Program-made: the position numbers and the translations under genes
The notes under the pieces: generated by a model
Told to the model about the DNA's origin: nothing
The model's input: the letters and a program-made list of their open reading frames with translations, nothing else
Databases searched by the model: none
Shown here: positions 47,047-57,289 of the stretch, piece by piece
Position numbering within the stretch: position 1 is the first letter of the stretch
How the letters are laid out: the number at the start of each line of letters is the position of its first letter
Assembly (NCBI GenBank): GCA_029558905.1
Contig: JAKQCX010000035.1
Coordinates: forward strand, 213,824-277,823
Source of the DNA: Pseudomonadota bacterium
GTDB lineage: Bacteria > Pseudomonadota > Gammaproteobacteria > Burkholderiales > Thiobacillaceae
Length of the DNA: 64,000 nt
Reading direction: 5' to 3'

Positions 47047-48917
47047 GGTGGGTCTTTGTGTGGCCGCGGAGCGTATTGTCCTGCATTCCTGTTGCTTCCC
47101 GGCTCCGGAAAGCGGTCCATGGGCCGGAACATACGACCCTCGCCGCGCAGGAAGCGGATGAAGAACTCGAAGAGCACCAGGCGGGTGGTCTGCACGAATA
47201 CCAGCAGGGTCTCCAGCACCAGGGCAAAGACGTTACCCAGCACCATCACCAGCCACCAACCCCAAGGGCAGCCCGTGGCTTCCGCCAGGGTAACGATGGC
47301 CAGGGACAGGGCCGCATGCCCCAAGGCAAAGGCCCCCACCCGCAGAAAGGACAGGGTGTTGATGGCCAGTTCGAAGATGGCCAGTACCAGTTCTCCAAGG
47401 ATGGCGGGCAGCTGGTACAAACGCTGTCCGCCAGGGGTCTGGAACAGGGCGGAAGCGAGATACTGGAGGGCCGCAAGGGCCGCCAACCACAAGACCGGTG
47501 GATGGAGCAGCCCCATCAAGACAAAGACATACAGGGCCAGCATGGCCCCATCCCGCCAGAGCCAGCGCCCACCCTCGCCCCGCCAGCGGGCCTGCACCCC
47601 GGCCAGCACCAGGCTCAGGACCAATAGCAAGGCCCCGAACGCCAGGGGGATGGCGAGGATCAGCAGAGGAGCCTCCATGGGTGCCACCCACAGGGGGGAA
47701 ACCAGGCCATGCAGGCCGAAGACGTCGCCTGCCAGCAGACCGAAGAAGGCAGCGGCGATACCGCAGGGTACCAGGAAGCGGATCCGGGGCCAGCGTCGGG
47801 ACAGGACCAGGGCCGCCAGGGCCAGCACCAGGCCGTGGCCCAGATCCGGAAACATGTAGCCGAACAGCAAGGGCACTACCAAGGCCAGAAACCCCGTGGG
47901 GTCCACCTCCTGGCGACCCGGAGGACCCAGCATTTCCACCAGTGGGCGGAAGGGGCGCGCCCACCAGCCCATGACGCTGGCCACCGGGGTGACTGCCCGA
48001 GCCGGTGGCTCGGGAGAGCGGATGATGGCCTGGATGCCCGCCGATGCCAGGGCCTGGCGCAGTGTCTCCATGCTGGTCAGAGTGGTCCAGCCACTGACGT
48101 GATTCATGGCGCCCGCCCCCAGGGTGCCAGCCGCATGGTTCAGATACCAGCGCAGGGTGTCCATGTCGGCCCGGTCCTGGGCCAGCTGCCGATCTTCCCG
48201 CAGGCGGCGCAACGCCACCTGACGACGCAGCGTTTCCCGGTGCACGTCCTTCAAGCGCTGCTGCAGCCGCCGACGCTGATCGTCCAGATCACCGCTCAGC
48301 CAGGCGGGCAGGGCAATCTGCTCGCAACCCCGTTCCACCGCCAGCTGGCGGATGAGGTGGCGCCGGTCCGTGAGGCTGACCACATAAAGGAAGTCCCATT
48401 TTTCGCCCCGGGCCACATGCTCCACACCATCCAGGCCAGGCAGTGTCAGGCTGGTGGCCCGGGGGCAGGCGAACAGACATTTGCATAGAAAGCGGCTACG
48501 GCTGAAGACCCGTTCCAGGTCCAGCCCATCGCGGGCCATGGCCTCCAGGCAATCCCTCAGTTGCAGCAGGTAATGCGCCTCCGCCTGTAGGTGGGTCAGA
48601 CGGGCCCGGGCCAAATCCACCCGGTCGCACCACGGACGCAGGCGATCCAGGGCCTGGCTGGCCAACATGATGGGATCGCCGCGCAGTGCACTGGCCTGGC
48701 GTCCAACTCGCGGCAGGTCCCGGGCATGGGCGCCGGCCAGCTGTTGAAAGCGCTCCACGAAGTGGCGTAGCCGCTCCACGTCGGTGGCCTGCACCGGATT
48801 GCCTGCGGTCTCCAGCTCCACGGCACCGGTCCGGGCCAGAACTTCCACACCTCGGATCGTCTGCTCCCTGGGCAGGTAGGTTTCGAACCAGCGGGCCTGG
48901 GCGGGGCGGAGGGACAT
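47043..48917 (-). CDS. V-type ATPase subunit I (116-kDa family), orphan
   Basis: A 624-residue protein. An N-terminal cytoplasmic half (about residues 1-310) has long helices (RRRLQQRLKDVHRETLRRQVALRRL). A C-terminal half has about seven to eight membrane helices, among them PTGFLALVVPLLFGYMFPDLGHG. The functional Arg of the proton channel appears in INTLSFLRVGAFALGHAALS. No other V-ATPase gene (A, B, D, K) is in the window. It may serve a complex encoded elsewhere or work alone. Confidence 0.82.
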   Translation of the reverse strand: MSLRPAQARWFETYLPREQTIRGVEVLARTGAVELETAGNPVQATDVERLRHFVERFQQLAGAHARDLPRVGRQASALRGDPIMLASQALDRLRPWCDRVDLARARLTHLQAEAHYLLQLRDCLEAMARDGLDLERVFSRSRFLCKCLFACPRATSLTLPGLDGVEHVARGEKWDFLYVVSLTDRRHLIRQLAVERGCEQIALPAWLSGDLDDQRRRLQQRLKDVHRETLRRQVALRRLREDRQLAQDRADMDTLRWYLNHAAGTLGAGAMNHVSGWTTLTSMETLRQALASAGIQAIIRSPEPPARAVTPVASVMGWWARPFRPLVEMLGPPGRQEVDPTGFLALVVPLLFGYMFPDLGHGLVLALAALVLSRRWPRIRFLVPCGIAAAFFGLLAGDVFGLHGLVSPLWVAPMEAPLLILAIPLAFGALLLVLSLVLAGVQARWRGEGGRWLWRDGAMLALYVFVLMGLLHPPVLWLAALAALQYLASALFQTPGGQRLYQLPAILGELVLAIFELAINTLSFLRVGAFALGHAALSLAIVTLAEATGCPWGWWLVMVLGNVFALVLETLLVFVQTTRLVLFEFFIRFLRGEGRMFRPMDRFPEPGSNRNAGQYAPRPHKDPP

Positions 48918-49081
48918 GTCCGTAGGTTGCGTGTCGGCAGTGGGGTGCGGGAGGTCCGGCCTGCATCCAGCATAGCCGCGGACTCCGCCGCAACGGAAGC
49001 ACCTGCCCTGACAGCCCCGTGTCTTCACGGATGCACGGAGGTAGGATTCGGGCTTCGCCAACCCACGAGGAGCGCCGGACC

Positions 49082-50449
49082 ATGCCCCAGACCAAGATCC
49101 TGCTGGACGAAGCGGATATTCCCACCCACTGGTACAACGTGGTGGCGGACATGCCCAACAAGCCGGCACCGCCCCTGGGCCCGGACGGCAAGCCGGTGGG
49201 CCCCGAGGCCCTCACGGCCATCTTCCCCATGGCCCTCATCGAACAGGAGGTGTCCGCCGAGCGCTGGATCCCGATCCCCGAGGAAGTGCGGGCGGCCTAC
49301 ACCATGTGGCGGCCCGCACCCATGTTCCGTGCCCACCGTCTGGAGCAGATCCTGAGCACCCCGGCGCACATCTATTACAAGTACGAAGGCGTATCGCCGG
49401 CCGGCTCCCACAAGCCCAACACCGCCGTGCCTCAGGCCTGGTACAACAAGCAGGCTGGCATCAAGCGCCTGGCCACCGAGACCGGCGCCGGCCAGTGGGG
49501 CTCATCGCTGGCACTGGTAGGCCACATGTTCGGTCTGGAAGTGCGGGTCTACATGGTGAAGGTGAGCTATGAGCAGAAGCCATTCCGCCGCTCCATGATG
49601 CAGACTTGGGGCGCCGAGGTCTTCGCCTCTCCCACCGACATGACGCAGGCAGGACGCAAGATCCTGGCGGAAGACCCCGATTCCCCCGGTTCCCTGGGCA
49701 TCGCCATCTCCGAGGCCGTGGAAGAGGCCGCCAACCGGCCCGACACCAACTACGCCCTTGGCTCCGTGCTCAACCATGTCTGCCATCACCAGACCATCAT
49801 CGGTCTGGAGGCCAAGAAGCAGTTCGAGAAGATCGGTGTCTATCCGGACATGGTGTTCGCCTGCTGCGGCGGGGGCTCCAACTTCGCTGGGGCCGCCTTC
49901 CCCTTCCTGGCGGACAAGGCGGCGGGAGATCCCCGCGCCAGGCATCTGCGCCTGGTGGCGGCGGAGCCCACCTCCTGCCCCACCCTCACCCGCGGTCACT
50001 ATGCGTACGACTTCGGCGATGCCTCCGGCTATACGCCCATGATGCTCATGTACACCCTGGGCCATGATTTCGTGCCGCCCGGCATCCATGCCGGCGGCCT
50101 GCGCTACCATGGCGACTCCCCCCTGGTGTCCCAGCTCTATCACGAGAAGCTCATCGAAGCGGTGGCCGTACCCCAGCTGGCCACCTTCGAGGCCGGCGTG
50201 GCCTTCGCCCGCGCCGAGGGCATCATCCCCGCGCCCGAATCCTGTCATGCCATCCGCGCCTGCATGGACGAGGCCCTGCGCTGCAAGGAGAGCGGCGAGC
50301 CCAAGGTGCTGTTCTTCAACCTCTCCGGGCACGGCCACTTCGACATGGCCAGCTATGACAGGTACTTCTCGGGCCAGCTGGAAGACTTCGCCTACCCGGA
50401 GCACGAAATCGAGGCAGCCCTGCATCGCCTGCCCAAGGTGGCGGCATAA
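49082..50449 (+). CDS. trpB2: TrpB-like pyridoxal-phosphate enzyme (TrpB2)
   Basis: A 455-residue tryptophan synthase beta homolog of the TrpB2 subfamily, which is longer than standard TrpB and often lacks a TrpA partner. [20 protein letters not shown] carries the PLP lysine, [13 protein letters not shown] the second motif and [13 protein letters not shown] the phosphate-binding glycine loop. AGGAG precedes ATG 49082. It may make tryptophan from indole or dehydrate serine. It diverges from the V-ATPase-like gene. Confidence 0.9.
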   Translation: MPQTKILLDEADIPTHWYNVVADMPNKPAPPLGPDGKPVGPEALTAIFPMALIEQEVSAERWIPIPEEVRAAYTMWRPAPMFRAHRLEQILSTPAHIYYKYEGVSPAGSHKPNTAVPQAWYNKQAGIKRLATETGAGQWGSSLALVGHMFGLEVRVYMVKVSYEQKPFRRSMMQTWGAEVFASPTDMTQAGRKILAEDPDSPGSLGIAISEAVEEAANRPDTNYALGSVLNHVCHHQTIIGLEAKKQFEKIGVYPDMVFACCGGGSNFAGAAFPFLADKAAGDPRARHLRLVAAEPTSCPTLTRGHYAYDFGDASGYTPMMLMYTLGHDFVPPGIHAGGLRYHGDSPLVSQLYHEKLIEAVAVPQLATFEAGVAFARAEGIIPAPESCHAIRACMDEALRCKESGEPKVLFFNLSGHGHFDMASYDRYFSGQLEDFAYPEHEIEAALHRLPKVAA

Positions 50450-50492
50450 ACCCCGGGCCCCGGCTGGCGACGCGCGACCGAGGTCTGGTAGC

Positions 50493-50576
50493 ATGCAGTC
50501 CATGCAGACGGCCACGCGTGACCATCGATTTTGCCCTCCGCCCCTACCGGCGGTTTGGAACCACGCGCGCAGTTGA
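50493..50576 (+). CDS. possible 27-codon leader peptide of the DAHP synthase gene
   Basis: A short frame opens with ATG at 50493 (second ATG 50502) and stops at 50576. It has one Phe and one Trp codon, in HRFCPPPLPAVWNHARS. It ends 16 bases before a terminator hairpin, the layout of an attenuator leader. It lacks a rich run of control codons and no clear ribosome site was seen. Confidence 0.3.
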   Translation: MQSMQTATRDHRFCPPPLPAVWNHARS

Positions 50577-50618
50577 CCCACGTTGTCCCCGAAAAACCGC
50601 CAGCCCTGGCGGTTTTTT
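50549..50618 (+). promoter_or_regulatory. attenuator-like terminator/antiterminator in the DAHP synthase leader
   Basis: Terminator: AAAAACCGCCA (50592-50602) pairs with TGGCGGTTTTT (50607-50617) around GCCC, leaving TTTTTT. Upstream GGCGGTTT (50549-50556) pairs perfectly (8 bp) with AAACCGCC (50594-50601), the terminator's 5' arm, and would block it. Only about 35 bases separate the hairpin from the DAHP synthase ATG, so there is little room for a promoter after it. Confidence 0.5.
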
Positions 50619-50653
50619 GTTTGGGGCTGGCACCCGCAAAGGAGTTATCCGCC

Positions 50654-51730
50654 ATGACCGGCTACCGTACCGACGACACACGCATCGAACAGGGCGACGA
50701 GCTCCTGGCGCCCATGCAGATCATGCGCGAGATGAAGGCCTCGGACAGGGCGCTGAAGACTACCTTCGACGGGCGCAGACAGCTCCATGACGTATTGCGC
50801 GGAGCCGACGACCGCCTGGTCGTCGTCGTCGGCCCCTGCTCCATCCATGACACCCAGGCGGCCCTGGAATATGCCCAAAAGCTCAGGACCCTGGCCACGG
50901 AGCTGGATCGGGATCTGGTCCTGGTCATGCGCGTATATTTCGAGAAACCCCGTACCACCGTGGGCTGGAAGGGGCTGCTCAACGATCCCCACCTGAACGA
51001 GAGCTTCGACATCAATGAGGGTCTGCGCATCGCCCGCAGGCTGCTGGTGGATATCAACGAGCTGGGTCTGCCCTGCGCCACCGAGTTCCTGGATCTGATC
51101 TCACCCCAGTACATTGCCGACATGGTGGCCTGGGGGGCCATCGGTGCGCGCACCACGGAATCCCAGTCCCACCGTCAGCTGGCCTCGGGCCTGTCCTGCC
51201 CGGTGGGTTTCAAGAACGGCACGGACGGCAGCATCCGCATCGCCGTGGATGCCATCAAGACCGCCCATGCGACACACCATTTCATTTCCGTCACCAAATC
51301 GGGGCATGTGGCGGTGTTCAAGACCACCGGCAACGAGGACTGTCATCTCATCCTGCGGGGTGGCAAACAGCCCAACTACACCGCCGCCAGCGTGGATCAG
51401 GTATGCGGCGAGCTGGCCAGTGCCGGTTTGCGTCCCCAGGTGATGATCGATCTGTCCCACGCCAATTCCGGCAAGCAGTTTCAGCGTCAGGTGGAGGTAG
51501 GTCAGGACGTGGCGCTGCAGATCGCCGGCGGTGACGGGCGCATCATGGGGGTGATGATCGAAAGCCACCTGCATCCGGGGCGTCAGGATCTGATCCCGGG
51601 CAAACCCCTGGTGTACGGCCAGTCCATCACCGACGCCTGCCTGGGCTGGGACGCCACCGTGCCCCTGCTGCGGGAGCTGGCCTCGGCCGTTCGCGCCCGA
51701 CGCCTGGCCGCACCCCGGGCAGACGCATAG
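50654..51730 (+). CDS. aroF: 3-deoxy-7-phosphoheptulonate (DAHP) synthase, class I
   Basis: A 358-residue entry enzyme of the aromatic pathway, joining PEP and erythrose 4-phosphate. Signatures are VVVVGPCSIHDTQAALEYA, RVYFEKPRTTVGWKGLLNDP, GARTTESQSHRQLASGL, PVGFKNGTDG and VMIDLSHANSGK. It belongs to the AroF/G/H (type I alpha) group, usually inhibited by Phe, Tyr or Trp. ATG 50654 follows AAAGGAG. The isozyme letter is not certain. The leader may add attenuation control. Confidence 0.92.
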   Translation: MTGYRTDDTRIEQGDELLAPMQIMREMKASDRALKTTFDGRRQLHDVLRGADDRLVVVVGPCSIHDTQAALEYAQKLRTLATELDRDLVLVMRVYFEKPRTTVGWKGLLNDPHLNESFDINEGLRIARRLLVDINELGLPCATEFLDLISPQYIADMVAWGAIGARTTESQSHRQLASGLSCPVGFKNGTDGSIRIAVDAIKTAHATHHFISVTKSGHVAVFKTTGNEDCHLILRGGKQPNYTAASVDQVCGELASAGLRPQVMIDLSHANSGKQFQRQVEVGQDVALQIAGGDGRIMGVMIESHLHPGRQDLIPGKPLVYGQSITDACLGWDATVPLLRELASAVRARRLAAPRADA

Positions 51731-51743
51731 ACCCGGGCTCGGG

Positions 51744-51749
51744 TAGAAT
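51744..51749 (+). promoter_or_regulatory. -10 box for the SRP RNA gene
   Basis: TAGAAT lies 8 bases before the inferred 5' end of the SRP RNA at about 51757. The matching -35 region is weak, so only the -10 element is called. Confidence 0.45.
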
Positions 51750-51756
51750 GCGCGGC

Positions 51757-51851
51757 GGCGGGCCTCCCCGCATGGTCAAGCCGTGAACCTGGTCAGGTCC
51801 GGAAGGAAGCAGCCACAGCGGTCCATACCAGTGCCGGGGATCAGGCTCGCC
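51757..51851 (+). ncRNA. ffs: signal recognition particle 4.5S RNA
   Basis: The highly conserved SRP domain is present as GGTCAGGTCCGGAAGGAAGC (about 51793-51812) followed by AGCCACAGC. Terminal sequences GGCGGGCCT and AGGCTCGCC pair to close the rod-shaped RNA of about 95 bases. It lies upstream of pagL and dnaX; ffs near dnaX is common in proteobacteria. It binds Ffh and targets membrane proteins. Confidence 0.93.
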
Positions 51852-51882
51852 ACCCTACACCAACTGCTTTCGGGGAATGCAC

Positions 51883-52416
51883 ATGATCAGAACGACCCTG
51901 CTTGCCCTGCCTGCCGCGCTGTTCCTTGCCGCCTCCACCGTTCAGGCCGCCGACGGGTATGGCATCGAGCTGGGCCATGGCGACGACTCCACCGAACTGC
52001 TGCGCCTGCATGCCAGATGGGACTGGGACAAGCGGTGGTTCGAGGCCGGCAACTGGCACCTGACGGGGTATTGGGAGGCTGGTCTGGGGCATATGTGGGG
52101 TGAGGGCGCCGGGGCCCGCGACCTGTGGGACCTCGGCATCACGCCCGTGTTCCGCCTGCAACCCAATGACGGCAGGAACGGTCTCTACCTGGAAGGCGCC
52201 GTGGGGCTCCATTTTCTTTCCCACACCCGCGTCAATCGGAAGCGTCAGCTTGGCAGCAGCTTCAATTTTGGTGACCACCTGGGCTTTGGCCTCACCTTCG
52301 GTGACCGGGGCCAGTACGATCTGGGCTACCGCCTGCAGCACCTTTCCAACGGCGGGCTGAAGAAACCCAACGACGGTATCAATTTCCACGAGATCCGCCT
52401 CACCTACCGCTACTGA
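51883..52416 (+). CDS. pagL: lipid A 3-O-deacylase (PagL family)
   Basis: About 177 residues with a signal peptide (LLALPAALFLAASTVQA) and a beta-barrel body rich in alternating aromatics. The active-site motif of the PagL/acyloxyacyl hydrolase family is near the C-terminus as RLQHLSNGGLKKPNDGINF (His and Ser), with the terminal Phe-like LTYRY of outer-membrane proteins. It removes a 3-linked acyl chain from lipid A. ATG 51883, with GGGGA 7 bases upstream, is chosen over ATG 51877. Confidence 0.85.
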   Translation: MIRTTLLALPAALFLAASTVQAADGYGIELGHGDDSTELLRLHARWDWDKRWFEAGNWHLTGYWEAGLGHMWGEGAGARDLWDLGITPVFRLQPNDGRNGLYLEGAVGLHFLSHTRVNRKRQLGSSFNFGDHLGFGLTFGDRGQYDLGYRLQHLSNGGLKKPNDGINFHEIRLTYRY

Positions 52417-52431
52417 TCTCCCCGGGCCCGC

Positions 52432-54039
52432 ATGTCACACCAAGTTCTCGCGCGCAAGTGGCGCCCCCGCGGCTTTGACCAGCTGGTGGGCCAGGACCAT
52501 GTGGTGCGTGCCCTGGCCAATGCCCTGACACAGGGGCGTCTGCACCACGCTTACCTGTTCACGGGTACCCGGGGGGTGGGCAAGACCACACTGGCGCGCA
52601 TCCTGGCCAAGTGCCTGAACTGTGAAGGCAGTCCGGCACCCACCGCCCAGCCCTGCGGTCTGTGTCCCGCCTGCACCCAGATCGATGCCGGGCGCTTCGT
52701 GGACCTGATCGAGCTGGATGCCGCTTCCTATACCGGCGTGGACAACATGCGGGAGATCCTGGAAAACGCCCAGTACGCCCCCACCGCCGGACGCTACAAG
52801 GTGTACATCATCGACGAAGTGCACATGCTCTCGCGCAACGCCTTCAATGCCATGTTGAAGACCCTGGAGGAGCCGCCTGGCCATGTCATCTTCATCCTGG
52901 CCACCACCGACCCCCAGAAGGTGCCGGTGACCGTGCTGTCCCGCTGTCTTCAGTTCAACCTGAAGCAAATGGCTCCCGCGCATGTGGCTGGCCACCTGCA
53001 GCTTGTGCTGGCGGCGGAAGGCGTGGGCTTCGAGCCTGGTGCCGTGCATCTTCTGGCCCGGGCCGCCGCCGGCAGCATGCGGGATGCCCTGTCCCTGACC
53101 GACCAGGCCATTGCCTACGGCCAGGGCAACCTGCGGGAGGAGGACGTGCGCGACATGCTGGGGGCCATCGATCAGGCCCATCTGCTGCCCTTGCTCAAGG
53201 CCCTGGCGGTAGGCGATGGGCCCAGCCTGATGCGCGCGGGGGACGAACTGGCGGCGCGTGGATTTTCCTTCGATGCCGCCCTGCAGGACCTGGCGGGCCT
53301 GTTGCATCAGATCGCCCTGGCCCAGACCGTACCCGAAGCCGTGGCAGAGGATGCGCCGGAACGCGAGCTACTGTTCGAACTGGCGCGGCAGCTGGATGCG
53401 GAAAGCGTGCAGGTGCTCTACCAGATCGCCACCCTGGGACGGCGTGATCTGGAATGGGCGCCGGACGAATCCGCTGGATTCTCCATGACCCTGCTGCGCA
53501 TGCTGGCCTTCATGCCCGGCGAGCCCGCCCACGGCCCACCCCTGGAAGGAGTGGAGCGTCATCGTGATCCGCCCACGGCCTATGCCCAGTCGCCCGCCCG
53601 AACTGCGGCCGGGGCGGCTGCCGCGCGGCCCCGGGCCGCGAACGACTCCCTGGGTGGTTTTGACGGCAACTGGCGTCGTCTGGCCGAAGGCCTGCCGGGA
53701 CTGGCGCGACAACTGGCCATGCAGTGCGAACTGCTTCACCACGACACCGAGAACCTGCGCCTGGCGCTGCCAATCGAGCAGAAGGCCTTGCTGGCGGGCT
53801 TTGGCGACAAGCTCAAGGCCGCCCTGGAGGAACGCCTGGGGCCAGCCGTGCGGGTGGAAATCGAAGTGGTGGAACGGGCGGGGGCTGGCTCTCCAGCCAC
53901 CCAGCGCGCCCAGGAAGCGGCCCGGTGCCAGCAGGCGGCGGCGCTCGCCCTGGACGAAGACGCCTTCGTGCAGACCCTGGTGCGGGAGTGCGCGGCCAGC
54001 ATCGACAACATCCGTCCCCGCACGGGTACGGACCAATAG
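52432..54039 (+). CDS. dnaX: DNA polymerase III subunit gamma/tau
   Basis: A 535-residue clamp-loader ATPase. It has Walker A GTRGVGKTTLARILAK (about residue 44), a four-Cys zinc module (CLNCEG...CGLCPAC), Walker B VYIIDEVHMLS and sensor 1 ILATTDPQKVPVTVLSRC. The tail is rather short for tau (QLAMQCELLHHDTENLRLAL onwards, with an acidic end). I saw no A-rich slippery heptamer in the linker, so a classic gamma frameshift is not evident. It is followed by ybaB and recR. Confidence 0.95.
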   Translation: MSHQVLARKWRPRGFDQLVGQDHVVRALANALTQGRLHHAYLFTGTRGVGKTTLARILAKCLNCEGSPAPTAQPCGLCPACTQIDAGRFVDLIELDAASYTGVDNMREILENAQYAPTAGRYKVYIIDEVHMLSRNAFNAMLKTLEEPPGHVIFILATTDPQKVPVTVLSRCLQFNLKQMAPAHVAGHLQLVLAAEGVGFEPGAVHLLARAAAGSMRDALSLTDQAIAYGQGNLREEDVRDMLGAIDQAHLLPLLKALAVGDGPSLMRAGDELAARGFSFDAALQDLAGLLHQIALAQTVPEAVAEDAPERELLFELARQLDAESVQVLYQIATLGRRDLEWAPDESAGFSMTLLRMLAFMPGEPAHGPPLEGVERHRDPPTAYAQSPARTAAGAAAARPRAANDSLGGFDGNWRRLAEGLPGLARQLAMQCELLHHDTENLRLALPIEQKALLAGFGDKLKAALEERLGPAVRVEIEVVERAGAGSPATQRAQEAARCQQAAALALDEDAFVQTLVRECAASIDNIRPRTGTDQ

Positions 54040-54051
54040 GAAAGGAGAGAA

Positions 54052-54387
54052 ATGATCAAAGGTGGAATGGGTGGCCTGGGCAATCTGATGAAACAGGCCC
54101 AGCAGATGCAGGAGAACATGCAGAAGATGCAGGCCAGGATCGCGGAGATGGAAGTGGAAGGCAGCTCCGGTGCAGGTCTGGTGAAGGTGGTGATGACCGG
54201 CAAGCACGACGTGAAGCGGGTCGGCATCGACCCCAGCCTGCTGGCCGATGACCGGGACATGCTGGAAGACCTGGTGGCGGCCGCCGTGAACGACGCGGTG
54301 CGCAAGGTGGAGGTGCTGGTGCAGGAAAAGATGGCCGGCATGACTGCTGGCCTGCCCCTGCCTCCCGGCTTCAAGCTGCCCTTCTGA
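54052..54387 (+). CDS. ybaB: YbaB/EbfC family nucleoid-associated protein
   Basis: A 111-residue DNA-binding protein. A Gly-rich N-terminus ([23 protein letters not shown]) precedes the tweezers-like dimer fold ([31 protein letters not shown] strands). It sits 12 bases after dnaX and upstream of recR, the standard order. AAAGGAGAGAA precedes the ATG. Confidence 0.95.
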   Translation: MIKGGMGGLGNLMKQAQQMQENMQKMQARIAEMEVEGSSGAGLVKVVMTGKHDVKRVGIDPSLLADDRDMLEDLVAAAVNDAVRKVEVLVQEKMAGMTAGLPLPPGFKLPF

Positions 54388-54451
54388 GGCGGAAGGGGAA
54401 TCGCACCGCAGCCGTACCCCACCCCACCGCCCGCGCAGCCCGGTACTTCCC

Positions 54452-55045
54452 ATGTCTCCCTCCGCCCTCGAAGCCCTCATCGACGCCTTGCGGGTGCTGC
54501 CGGGGGTGGGACCCAAGTCGGCAGCGCGCATGGCCTATCACCTGCTGCAACGCAACCGCGGCGGGGCCGCGCGTCTGGCCACGGCCATCCACCAGGCCCT
54601 GGAGCGTCTGCATCACTGCCAGAGATGCAATGACTTCTCCGAGGCACCGATGTGCAGCCTGTGCCGAAACCCGCGCCGCGATGCGCGCCTGCTGTGCGTG
54701 GTGGAGATGCCCGCCGATCTGAATCGGCTGGAAGAGACCCAGGCCTACCGCGGCCTGTACTTCGTGCTCATGGGTCGCCTGTCCCCCCTGGATGGTGTGG
54801 GCCCCCGCGAGATCGGCCTGGAAACCCTCATGGCCCGTGCCCAGGACGGTGTGACGGAAGAGGTCATCCTGGCCACCAACTTCACCGCAGAAGGAGAAGC
54901 CACGGCCCACTACGCAGGCGAGCTGCTCAAGGCCAGGGGGCTGCGGGTCAGCCGTATCGCCCGTGGTCTGCCTGCCGGAGGGGAGCTGGAACACGTGGAC
55001 GGCATGACCATAGCCCAGGCCCTGCAGGATCGCCGCCCCGTCTGA
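54452..55045 (+). CDS. recR: recombination mediator protein RecR
   Basis: A 197-residue protein. Helix-hairpin-helix [20 protein letters not shown], zinc-finger [16 protein letters not shown], and a Toprim region with [15 protein letters not shown] and [14 protein letters not shown] are in order. With RecF/RecO it loads RecA on gapped DNA. It is the last gene of the dnaX-ybaB-recR set. Confidence 0.96.
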   Translation: MSPSALEALIDALRVLPGVGPKSAARMAYHLLQRNRGGAARLATAIHQALERLHHCQRCNDFSEAPMCSLCRNPRRDARLLCVVEMPADLNRLEETQAYRGLYFVLMGRLSPLDGVGPREIGLETLMARAQDGVTEEVILATNFTAEGEATAHYAGELLKARGLRVSRIARGLPAGGELEHVDGMTIAQALQDRRPV

Positions 55046-55077
55046 CCGTCATTCGCACGCAAGTCCACCTCTACTGA

Positions 55078-56472
<1,395 letters not shown>

Positions 56473-56535
56473 GTGGGCCGCCACCCGCATGGGTCCGCTC
56501 TTTCACGGTTGATGCGACATGACCCCGGGTACGGG

Positions 56536-56856
56536 CTACTGCCCGCCCCCGGCACCCAGCATCTTCTGCAGTTCGCCGGTCTGATACATGTCGCGCATGA
56601 TGTCCGAGCCCCCCACAAACTGCCCGTGGATGTACAACTGGGGAATGGTGGGCCAGTTGGCGTACTCCTTGACCCCCTGACGGATTTCCGGGTCCTCGAG
56701 CACATTGACCGCCATGTACTCGCTCACGCCGCAGGCCTTGAGCAGATTGACGGCATTGGCGGAAAAGCCGCACTGGGGAAACTGTGGCGTCCCCTTCATG
56801 TACAGCACGACCGGATTTTCCGTGACTTGTTGATGGATCAGTGTCTTGGTGTCCAT
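56536..56856 (-). CDS. grxD: monothiol glutaredoxin, Grx4 family
   Basis: A 106-residue protein with the CGFS active site (TPQFPQCGFSANAVNLL) and the glutathione-binding WPTIPQLYI and GGSDIMRDMY. It carries [2Fe-2S] clusters with glutathione. ATG 56856 matches the family start. It is read from its own divergent promoter. Confidence 0.95.
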   Translation of the reverse strand: MDTKTLIHQQVTENPVVLYMKGTPQFPQCGFSANAVNLLKACGVSEYMAVNVLEDPEIRQGVKEYANWPTIPQLYIHGQFVGGSDIMRDMYQTGELQKMLGAGGGQ

Positions 56857-56887
56857 GGAGTCGCTTACCAGAGTAAATTCGTCGGGA

Positions 56888-56915
56888 ATTGTATCCACTG
56901 TGCATGAGCGGTCAA
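56888..56915 (-). promoter_or_regulatory. sigma70 promoter of grxD
   Basis: On the minus strand TTGACC (56915-56910) and TACAAT (56893-56888) are 16 bases apart, 31 bases before the grxD start codon. It diverges from the promoter-like boxes at 56932-56960. Confidence 0.65.
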
Positions 56916-56931
56916 GAGGAACAAACCCGTA

Positions 56932-56960
56932 TTGACAACATGGAAAATATTTCCCATATT
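56932..56960 (+). promoter_or_regulatory. promoter candidate for a small RNA, with operator-like palindrome
   Basis: A perfect TTGACA (56932-56937) is followed, 17 bases on, by CATATT (56955-56960). The near-palindrome GGAAAATATTTCC (56942-56954) sits between the boxes, where a repressor could act. There is no protein-coding gene just downstream, only the RNA-like features below. Confidence 0.5.
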
Positions 56961-56966
56961 CACATC

Positions 56967-57130
56967 CGGAATGTGTTTTAACTGGTGTCTCCAAACACAT
57001 TTCCTGTCTTACCCCTCCGTTGACTCAGAGCCATCGGTCATCCGGGGGGTATGCCGGCCGCATGCCGTGCGACGGCACGGCCGGCAGCATTCTCCTCTCT
57101 TCGCCCCGGGTGCATGCCGGGGTTTTTTTT
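56967..57130 (+). ncRNA. candidate intergenic small RNA
   Basis: The predicted transcript starts near 56967 and ends at a strong terminator (57104-57130). It includes a long stem-loop at 57052-57086: TGCCGGCCG/CGGCCGGCA and TGCCGT/ACGGCA pair around a GCG loop with a 2-base bulge. No ribosome site or convincing ORF lies inside. The stretch 56857-57188 otherwise holds only grxD's promoter and the tRNA-Cys terminator. Confidence 0.45.
57104..57130 (+). terminator. Rho-independent terminator
   Basis: CCCCGG (57104-57109) pairs with CCGGGG (57117-57122), loop GTGCATG, followed by eight T (57123-57130). It has no plus-strand gene upstream except the candidate small RNA. Confidence 0.7.
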
Positions 57131-57150
57131 GACCGATCGGCGGGTGGCGG

Positions 57151-57177
57151 CAAGAAAAAAGCCCGCAACCGCGGGCT
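57151..57177 (-). terminator. terminator of tRNA-Cys
   Basis: Minus-strand arms AGCCCGC and GCGGGCT around a GGTT loop are followed by TTTTTTC-type T run. It starts 12 bases past the tRNA 3' end. Confidence 0.8.
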
Positions 57178-57188
57178 GGGTGAGTTCA

Positions 57189-57262
57189 TGGAGGCGCGTG
57201 CCGGAGTCGAACCGACCTAGATGGATTTGCAATCCACTGCATAACCGCTTTGCTAACGCGCC
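57189..57262 (-). tRNA. tRNA-Cys (GCA)
   Basis: 74 bases with encoded CCA. The minus strand starts GGCGCGTTAGCAAAGCGG, the anticodon loop is TTGCAAA-type with anticodon GCA, and the T arm is GGTTCGACTCC. Its 5' side faces the mobile element; its ancestral upstream neighbour was probably tRNA-Gly. Confidence 0.95.
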
Positions 57263-57289
57263 CCGTTTGCTATCGGTATGCCGAAAACA

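Noticed and set aside
53520..53700. Programmed frameshift site in dnaX
   Set aside because: The linker region is GC-rich with no A-run slippery heptamer, so I do not claim a gamma product by frameshifting.
57189..57262. tRNA-Cys as the ICE integration target
   Set aside because: The element lies on the 5' side of tRNA-Cys, and the 18-bp tRNA-Gly 3' end at 57323-57340 explains the junction better. tRNA-Cys is intact and outside the element.
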